A stretch of DNA of 64,000 bases. Origin: Terriglobia bacterium (GTDB lineage: Bacteria > Acidobacteriota > Terriglobia > Bryobacterales > Bryobacteraceae). Positions 60,229 to 64,000 of this stretch are shown here, in pieces. The DNA is taken from assembly GCA_025350105.1 (NCBI GenBank), contig JANXYJ010000181.1, forward strand, positions 1 through 64,000, in the 5' to 3' direction. The position numbers were made by a program, and so were the translations under genes. Numbering within the stretch: the stretch's first letter is position 1; each line of letters starts with the position of its first letter. The notes beneath the pieces are model-generated. The model did not search any database, was not told the DNA's origin, and saw nothing but the letters and a program-made list of their open reading frames with translations.

Positions 60229-61128
60229 CTAATTCCCGCCTGGCGCACCGCAGTTGCGTTTGCACCTGGCCGGAATGACGAACTTGTCTTTGATCTTGTC
60301 GCGGAATTCGGGATACATGGTTTCCGCACCGCCCAGGGACGCTTCACGCGGGATGTTGTAGAGCTTGGCCATCTCATCAATGAACGGATTCTTGCCCGGG
60401 AGATAATGTGGCACTTTGCCGCTCTCCACGCCTTCGTCACCGGGAATGCAGGGCGGGCCTGCGGTGGCCACTGGTGCCGGAGTCGATAGATACGACCGCG
60501 TCAAGATATACGGCTCCGTCAAATATGTCGGATCCTCCATCACCAGCGTCAAAGTCAGCATGTCTCCGTGGCGAAGGAAGGTGGTGGTGATGCTGGCCTG
60601 ATCGCTGCTGGCGGCGCCGTTGCGGCGGATGTAGCCGGTTTTGATGTGCGTGGTGTAGGCCGTCAGCACGTCGCCATTCCATGTCCCGGTGGTGAAACCG
60701 GTTTGATCGTGCGGCGCGTTTTCAGAGGGATGGGGACGGCCGTCCATCCAGATGGTCATGGGCGCGCGCGTTTCCCATCCGCCCAGCACCCATGCAATGG
60801 TTTTGCCGGTGAGCGGATCGGCCTCATTCCAAATTTTCAAACTGAATGGCCCGGCCGCGATGTGCCACTGGGTTTGGAACCAGCAGATGCGTTCTGGCAT
60901 GGAGATCGTCGACTGCGAAAAACTCAATGCCTTGGCACGGCCCGCGTCATTGAATGGCAGCCCTGCCCAATCGTCCGGATTGGGACCCGCGCCGCGCTCC
61001 ATGGCATCTTCGTGATTCTTGGCGGTCCAGGAGCCAGAGAGATCGATCTCCGCCAGAGCGGGCTGGGTGATGAACGATGCCACACAAACCACAACTGCAA
61101 ACGTGAAGAATAAACTATGCCATCTCAT
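60229..61128 (-). CDS. Secreted protein of unknown function, same family as 42605
   Basis: 299 residues, signal peptide about 1-26 (VCVASFITQPALAE). Body: IDLSGSWTAKNHEDAMERGAGP, MTIWMDGRPHPSENAP, YIRRNGAASSDQ and GGAETMYPEFRDKI. Shared blocks with 42605 and, more weakly, with the adjacent 61141 gene. Predicted beta-rich, perhaps lipocalin-like. Role unknown; its neighbours suggest action next to a metallo-hydrolase. Confidence 0.75.
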   Translation of the reverse strand: MRWHSLFFTFAVVVCVASFITQPALAEIDLSGSWTAKNHEDAMERGAGPNPDDWAGLPFNDAGRAKALSFSQSTISMPERICWFQTQWHIAAGPFSLKIWNEADPLTGKTIAWVLGGWETRAPMTIWMDGRPHPSENAPHDQTGFTTGTWNGDVLTAYTTHIKTGYIRRNGAASSDQASITTTFLRHGDMLTLTLVMEDPTYLTEPYILTRSYLSTPAPVATAGPPCIPGDEGVESGKVPHYLPGKNPFIDEMAKLYNIPREASLGGAETMYPEFRDKIKDKFVIPARCKRNCGAPGGN

Positions 61129-61140
61129 TTTTCTTGACCT

Positions 61141-61905
61141 CTACCATTTTGCCGTGCACGCCGTTGGATTCCAGCCAGCATTGTCGGCCTGCTTCTTGAA
61201 GTGCGAACTGACGATCATGGGCTCGCGCAAATACATTGGATCGGTGATGACGATGGTGACCACCAGCAGGGTATCGCCGTTGCGCTCCTTTACGAGATCG
61301 TAGTATTCAGCGAGCGTTGTGTTTTCGCTATAGGGCACGCCGTTTTTGCGCAGGAAGCCAGCCTTCAAATGCGACGTGTTCACCTTTAGCGATCCACCAA
61401 CCGCAGGCCCACCGCCGAAGCCACCGCCAGCGCGTTGGAACTCCCATTGGGCTGTGGAATCGCCTTGCAGCGTGTGCGCGCCGTCGGCCCCCTTGGCCTC
61501 TCCGAAGTGAAAAATCCGCGTTTGTTTGCCGGCGTCGGTTTCCAATTGCAGCGTCTGGTCGTCGGTCCAGGCGATGTGCAGGCGTTCGGGGAGGCGCAGA
61601 ATCGCAGGGGCGCCGAAGGATTTGCAGGGATCGCCCGACGCAGCTTCTTTTTCGGGATCCCAGGCATCGGCGATTTTGCGCGCGGCCGCCGTCATGGGCA
61701 CACCTTGGTAGTCGCCCGGCGCGGGCATCACCATGCGGTAGCGCCAATCCTCGGTGACGAGGGAGACCCAGTAGCCGGTGAGGTCAATGGGCGCGGCTGC
61801 TTTGGGAGTGGGCGGCGGACCACCACGTCCACCGGGTCCACCACCGGGCGGTTGGGCGAAAACGGCGACGCCGATACTGAATGCCAACAGTAATTTTGGT
61901 GCCAT
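61141..61905 (-). CDS. Secreted protein of unknown function, distant member of the same family
   Basis: 254 residues. Signal peptide (1-18) and a Gly/Pro-rich start. Then PIDLTGYWVSLVTEDWRYRM, MTAAARKIADAWDPEKEAASG, KVNTSHLKAGFLRKNGVPYSEN and ITDPMYLREPM. The FLRKNG and YLREPM blocks match the other two members (YIRRNG, YLTEPY). It precedes the 60229 gene by 12 nt and follows the MBL gene by 5 nt. No known function. Confidence 0.72.
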   Translation of the reverse strand: MAPKLLLAFSIGVAVFAQPPGGGPGGRGGPPPTPKAAAPIDLTGYWVSLVTEDWRYRMVMPAPGDYQGVPMTAAARKIADAWDPEKEAASGDPCKSFGAPAILRLPERLHIAWTDDQTLQLETDAGKQTRIFHFGEAKGADGAHTLQGDSTAQWEFQRAGGGFGGGPAVGGSLKVNTSHLKAGFLRKNGVPYSENTTLAEYYDLVKERNGDTLLVVTIVITDPMYLREPMIVSSHFKKQADNAGWNPTACTAKW

Positions 61906-61910
61906 AGATT

Positions 61911-62906
61911 CTATTTCTTCAGGCTCTTGTAAATGGACTCAATGAACGCGCTGGTCACGCCTGGCAGTTTGCCGTACTGGGTTTCATAGGGCTTGGCTGG
62001 GGAAGCGGCTTTAATTTGATCGAGTGTCATGCCGCGCTCGATCATATCGGCGACGACGTCGCGGACCGTCACCACCATGTCGCGATAGTCCACCACTTCC
62101 ATCTGTTCACACAAACGCCCGTGTCCGGGAATGACGTAAGTGCCGGCACCTTTGTAGATGAACGGGATGGGCGCGATGGTCAGTTCAATCAATTTGTTCA
62201 GCGCGTCGATTTCGCCCTGAATGCTGCCGCCATTGGCCAGATCGATCACCGGAAAACGGGTTTTGTCCAGGATATCGCCAGCCACCACCACGTCGGAGCC
62301 GCGAAACATCACGAAACTATCGGCGGCGCTGTGCGCATTGGGCTGATACAAAATCTCAATCCCCTCTTCGTTCATGCGGATGGATTTTCGTTTTTGATAA
62401 AACGCTTCGGTTGGCCAGGATTCCTGGGGAAACGCGGCGGTTTTGCCGGTGGAAGCGCTCATTCTTTGCAGGATGCTGACGTGCGCCAAAATCGAAGCCG
62501 CACCGCCGTTGGTCATCGCTTTGGCCATATCCGGGTTGCCCAGCACGTTGGTGAAAATGGTCTGCCCGGCCGCCGCCAGCTTGGCGTTGCCGCCCACGTG
62601 ATCGGCGTCCGCGCCCGTGTTAACGATGTAGCGCACCGGCAAAGGCGTAAGTTTCTTCAGCGCGGCGATGACTTGATCGGACGCGCCTTCCTTACCCGCA
62701 TCCACCAGCACCACGCCGTCGGAGCCAATCTGCACCGCAATGTTCCCGCCGGCGCCCGCGATCATGTAAAGGTTGGGTCGCACGCGAACCACGTCCAGAT
62801 CCTCGGCGGCGCGCAGAATTTGCGGCGTTTGCAGGATGATGGTAACCAGCGCCGCGGCCACGATTACCCTGGCGGAAAATCTGCACATTCCAAAATCTCG
62901 CTGCAC
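61911..62906 (-). CDS. Secreted metallo-beta-lactamase-fold protein with degenerate metal motif
   Basis: 331 residues. GTG 62906 is preferred because AGAGGAG stands nine bases upstream; ATG 62888 is the alternative. Signal peptide about 1-34. The MBL fold is clear (NIAVQIGSDGVVLVDAG, PNAHSAADSFVMFRGSDVVVAGDIL, VIPGHGRLC). The canonical HxHxDH is here G98-A-D100-A-D102-H103 (NTGADADHVGGN), so both site-1 His are missing while Asp102 and His103 remain. Activity may be lost or need one metal only. First gene of the run with the two secreted proteins and PfkB. Confidence 0.85.
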   Translation of the reverse strand: MQRDFGMCRFSARVIVAAALVTIILQTPQILRAAEDLDVVRVRPNLYMIAGAGGNIAVQIGSDGVVLVDAGKEGASDQVIAALKKLTPLPVRYIVNTGADADHVGGNAKLAAAGQTIFTNVLGNPDMAKAMTNGGAASILAHVSILQRMSASTGKTAAFPQESWPTEAFYQKRKSIRMNEEGIEILYQPNAHSAADSFVMFRGSDVVVAGDILDKTRFPVIDLANGGSIQGEIDALNKLIELTIAPIPFIYKGAGTYVIPGHGRLCEQMEVVDYRDMVVTVRDVVADMIERGMTLDQIKAASPAKPYETQYGKLPGVTSAFIESIYKSLKK

Positions 62907-63128
62907 GGTTCCACTCCTCTCGGGGGCGCTGTTTCCGGCTGCAAACGGCAGGCCGCCCGATTTCCTTGCCGAGGATCATATTGGCAGGCGCGGGCCAACC
63001 GAGTCAAGTGGAAGAACGGGTTCTACTAAGTGGAACCGGCCGCTTTCGCCGTTGGCAGAAAGGGCGAAACGCCCAGCGGCCTGCCCGCGCCCGGTGCAAA
63101 AAAGCGACAATAGGAACGAGCTCCAAAC
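62907..63128. other. Divergent intergenic region
   Basis: 222 nt between the MBL gene and the SirB1 gene. It must hold both promoters. I see no strong -35/-10 pair and no RNA gene. Confidence 0.5.
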
Positions 63129-63932
63129 GTGAATCATTTGCGCTATTTGCTGGAGGAAGACCCGCCCCAGGGCAGATTGGACCACGCGGCCCTGGAATTG
63201 GCCTCCATCGATACGCCTGGCCTGGATCCGGCGCCTTTTCTGGATCAGTTGAATGCTATGGCCTCCGGGCTGGGCGACCGGATGCGCAATTTCAACGACG
63301 GGCGCGATTTTGTGGAAACCGCGCAACGGTACTTATTCGGCGAGTTGGGTTTTCGCGGCAACCAGGAGGATTTCTTCGATCCTCGCAATAGCTGCCTGAA
63401 TCAGGTACTGGAACGGCGGACGGGCATCCCCATCACGCTGTCGGTCCTTTATATGGAGATTGCCCGGCGGCTGCAGATGCCGGTGTACGGCATCAGTTTG
63501 CCGCGCCATTTCGTGATCCAGTTCGACGACGGCAACTATTCCACCTTTATCGACCCTTATAACGGCGGGAAGGCCATCACCGCACACGAGTGTTTTGCGC
63601 TGGCCGGGGCGGAGGTGGCCGATCCGGTTCTGCTGCGCCGCGCCTCCAAGAAAGACATCGTCATCCGGATGCTGCAGAATTTGCGCGGCGTCTACTTGCG
63701 GCGAAGCGATTGGGCGCGCACCGTGCAGACGCTGGATCTGTTGCTGGTGGGCGCGCCGGAGGTAGCTGGACTCTATAAGCAGCGTGGTTTGTTGCAGATC
63801 GAGCTGCGGCATATGCAGGCGGCGCGTACCGATTTAGAACGCTACCTGGCGCTGGAGCCTGACGCAGCCGATCGCGACGATGTCCGCAAGCAGATCCAGG
63901 CGATCCACGGGTGGCTGGGGCGGGTAAATTAA
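63129..63932 (+). CDS. SirB1-type protein (transglutaminase-like plus TPR)
   Basis: 267 residues. N-terminal helical part (LDHAALELASIDTPGLDP), a transglutaminase-like core with FFDPRNSCLNQVLERRTGIPITLSVLYMEIA and LPRHFVIQF, then TPR-like helices (LYKQRGLLQIELRHMQAARTDLERYLALEP). SirB1 proteins have no fixed function. Cytoplasmic. Only about 70 nt of unremarkable DNA follow to the window end. Confidence 0.92.
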   Translation: MNHLRYLLEEDPPQGRLDHAALELASIDTPGLDPAPFLDQLNAMASGLGDRMRNFNDGRDFVETAQRYLFGELGFRGNQEDFFDPRNSCLNQVLERRTGIPITLSVLYMEIARRLQMPVYGISLPRHFVIQFDDGNYSTFIDPYNGGKAITAHECFALAGAEVADPVLLRRASKKDIVIRMLQNLRGVYLRRSDWARTVQTLDLLLVGAPEVAGLYKQRGLLQIELRHMQAARTDLERYLALEPDAADRDDVRKQIQAIHGWLGRVN

Positions 63933-64000
63933 TGACGGCGAGAACCAGATTGAAACCTACGTCCCAATTCAGGACAAACTGAATCACAACTAAGGTGAAT

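Overview
The window reads as a stretch of chromosome from a G+C-rich Acidobacteriota, most like the Solibacter/Bryobacter lineage. This rests on the gene repertoire (secreted WG-repeat and Ig-like proteins, membrane-fused spermidine synthases, coxSLMG and tcuABC clusters, an acidobacterial-type hypothetical at 6055) and on intergenic repeats that I associate with that group. It is an inference from protein character, not a database result. Genes are dense, mostly in short strand-coherent runs, with no prophage, transposase, rRNA or CRISPR array.

Layout. 1-5.9 kb: the rimP-nusA-infB operon on the minus strand, preceded by a terminator hairpin that looks like a leader attenuator; infB runs off the window start. 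6-10.3 kb: a conserved hypothetical, then a tRNA-Leu(UAA) gene split by a group I intron, a WG-repeat secreted protein, and a second, 5'-truncated copy of the same tRNA plus intron. 10.3-21.3 kb: a 2-hydroxyacid dehydrogenase, membrane proteins, a DUF155-like protein, a methyltransferase, two tandem MFS/spermidine-synthase fusions, a Dabb protein and a GT-C-like membrane protein. 21.4-25.5 kb: coxSLMG, a form II molybdenum hydroxylase operon. 25.7-37.8 kb: rpiA, acetyltransferase, VOC protein, a giant secreted deacetylase-like/Ig/LamG protein, gallate dioxygenase, a 23S rRNA m5U methyltransferase, trpS, an Ig-like secreted protein and dctA. 37.9-42.6 kb: an esterase and tcuABC (tricarballylate/citrate oxidation and uptake). 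42.6-51 kb: secreted proteins, methyltransferase, DoxX, an orphan gluconate dehydrogenase subunit 3, threonine dehydratase, VOC, BON, cupin, a two-component system and DinB. 51.2-56.8 kb: a desaturase and a three-gene MBOAT / carrier-protein-SGNH fusion / fatty acyl-AMP ligase operon. 56.9-64 kb: a dapF homologue, a GT-C protein, a PfkB kinase, two related secreted proteins with a degenerate metallo-beta-lactamase, and a SirB1-type protein.

The most interesting system is the 52.2-56.8 kb operon. Its parts match the Dlt pathway (ligase, MBOAT, carrier protein, SGNH protein), but the ligase looks like a fatty acyl-AMP ligase, and carrier and SGNH domains are one polypeptide joined by a transmembrane helix. 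I infer an envelope acylation machine that carries acyl groups from the cytoplasm to a periplasmic acceptor.

Other points worth following are the intron-bearing tRNA with its truncated duplicate, a DapF homologue with serine in place of both catalytic cysteines, a metallo-beta-lactamase lacking the HxH pair, and many short tandem duplications (9-33 nt) both between genes and in frame inside them.
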